Assembly: GCA_964642165.1 (NCBI GenBank)
Contig: CAZXOC010000214.1
Location: 1-13,156, forward strand
Direction of reading: 5' to 3'
Length of the DNA stretch: 13,156 nucleotides
Origin: CAYRVX01 sp964642165
GTDB taxonomy: Bacteria; Planctomycetota; Phycisphaerae; SM23-33
The notes under the pieces are model-generated. The model did not search any database. It was not told the DNA's origin and was given only the letters and a program-made list of their open reading frames with translations. The translations under genes were made by a program, and so were the position numbers. Shown here piece after piece: positions 12,777 through 13,156 of this stretch. Positions within the stretch are counted from its first letter, which is position 1, and each line of letters begins with the position of its first letter.

Positions 12777-13156
12777 ATGGCAGAGGACAGCCTGATCGAG
12801 CCGGACGAGGAGCCCATCCGCCTGGACGCGGACGAAAAGCCCCTCAAGCTGGAGGGCGACAACGAGCCCATCCGCCTGGTGGAACCGGAGGGATCCGAGG
12901 ATCTCGGCGAGGGGGGCCTGAAGACCTTCGGCGTCGCCGCCGAGGCCGAGGAAAAGACCGAGTACAAACGCTCGCTGAACGTCAACGGCGCCGGCGCGAC
13001 CCGCTACCGCCTGTTCCACTCCAAGATCGCCCTGTCCCCTCTGGAGAACATGCAGCGCCAGATCAACGAGTGGCTGGACAGCGACGAGATCGAGGTCAAG
13101 CAGGTCGGGCACCTCATCGGCACGATGGAGGGCAAGCGCCCCGAGCCCAACCTGCT
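12777..13156 (+). CDS. Acidic protein with 9-residue repeats and a conserved planctomycete-type domain (3' end missing)
   Basis: 126 residues are visible and the frame runs off the right edge. Residues 10-36 are three tandem 9-residue units, DEEPIRLDA, DEKPLKLEG and DNEPIRLVE (27-bp units at 12804-12884), with the pattern D-x-x-P-[IL]-[RK]-L-x-x. The N-terminal 60 residues are strongly acidic, with no signal peptide or membrane helix, so the protein is probably cytoplasmic. Residues about 76-126 hold Y-R-L-F-H-S-K-I-A-L, I-N-E-W-L-D, I-E-V-K-Q-V and the stretch T-M-E-G-K-R-P-E-P-N-L. I recall similar I-N-E-W-L-D...E-G-K-H-P-E-P motifs from short planctomycete proteins of unknown function; this is memory, not a search. 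No function is assigned. The repeats may be a flexible linker or a binding array for a partner domain. It is transcribed divergently from the minus-strand block, from its own strong promoter. Confidence 0.85.
   Translation, partial: MAEDSLIEPDEEPIRLDADEKPLKLEGDNEPIRLVEPEGSEDLGEGGLKTFGVAAEAEEKTEYKRSLNVNGAGATRYRLFHSKIALSPLENMQRQINEWLDSDEIEVKQVGHLIGTMEGKRPEPNL

Noticed and set aside
1..13156. Search by eye for tRNA, rRNA, CRISPR arrays, insertion sequences and attachment sites
   Set aside because: No cloverleaf, regularly spaced repeat, terminal inverted repeat with transposase, or integrase-linked duplication was seen.

Overview
The window is very GC-rich (roughly 70% by eye) and reads as a chromosomal stretch from a member of the Planctomycetota, possibly the Phycisphaerae. 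The clues are a secreted protein ending in a dockerin-like pair plus a PEP-CTERM tail, a Tat-exported DUF3604 protein, a planctomycete-style HEAT module, Ycf48/BNR propellers joined to carbohydrate-binding-like domains, recurrent Ala/Thr/Arg/Pro tails, and a partial acidic protein whose C-terminal sequence I associate with short planctomycete hypothetical proteins. The phylum assignment rests on recognised family features, not on a marker gene. I see no rRNA, tRNA, CRISPR array, transposase or phage gene.

Layout, left to right. (1) Positions 1-266 (+): the 3' end of a secreted protein with two calcium-binding dockerin-type loops and a PEP-CTERM sorting signal, followed by a perfect 14-bp hairpin, a second 9-bp hairpin and a short tandem repeat. 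(2) 477-3374 (+): a large Tat-exported protein with a jelly-roll-like region, a propeller-like region and a C-terminal DUF3604 (PHP-like metal-binding) domain. (3) 3522-4217 (+): a complete seven-helix Bax inhibitor-1/YccA-family membrane protein. A small hairpin lies between it and the convergent gene block.

(4) 4248-12558 (-): four same-strand genes, transcribed right to left, all apparently exported or membrane-anchored: a GH113-like TIM-barrel protein with an N-terminal anchor, an S45 penicillin-acylase-family Ntn hydrolase, a 994-residue Ycf48-propeller protein with a PIG-L-like segment lacking its metal ligands and a CBM9-like end, and a HEAT-repeat protein. The last two overlap by 4 nt (ATGA), so they are probably translationally coupled and may act together. 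Gaps of 73 and 70 nt between the other members allow one operon but do not prove it. (5) 12777-13156 (+): the start of an acidic protein with three perfect-period 9-residue repeats, behind an almost consensus sigma70-type promoter decorated with two copies of an 11-bp palindrome.

The common theme is the cell envelope: secreted, anchored or exported proteins with carbohydrate- or calcium-binding modules and hydrolase folds. Substrates cannot be read from the sequence. The best candidates for something undescribed are the propeller/PIG-L-like/CBM9-like protein with its coupled HEAT partner, and the repeat-bearing acidic protein with its decorated promoter. I do not see a defence system or any other clearly novel multi-gene machine.
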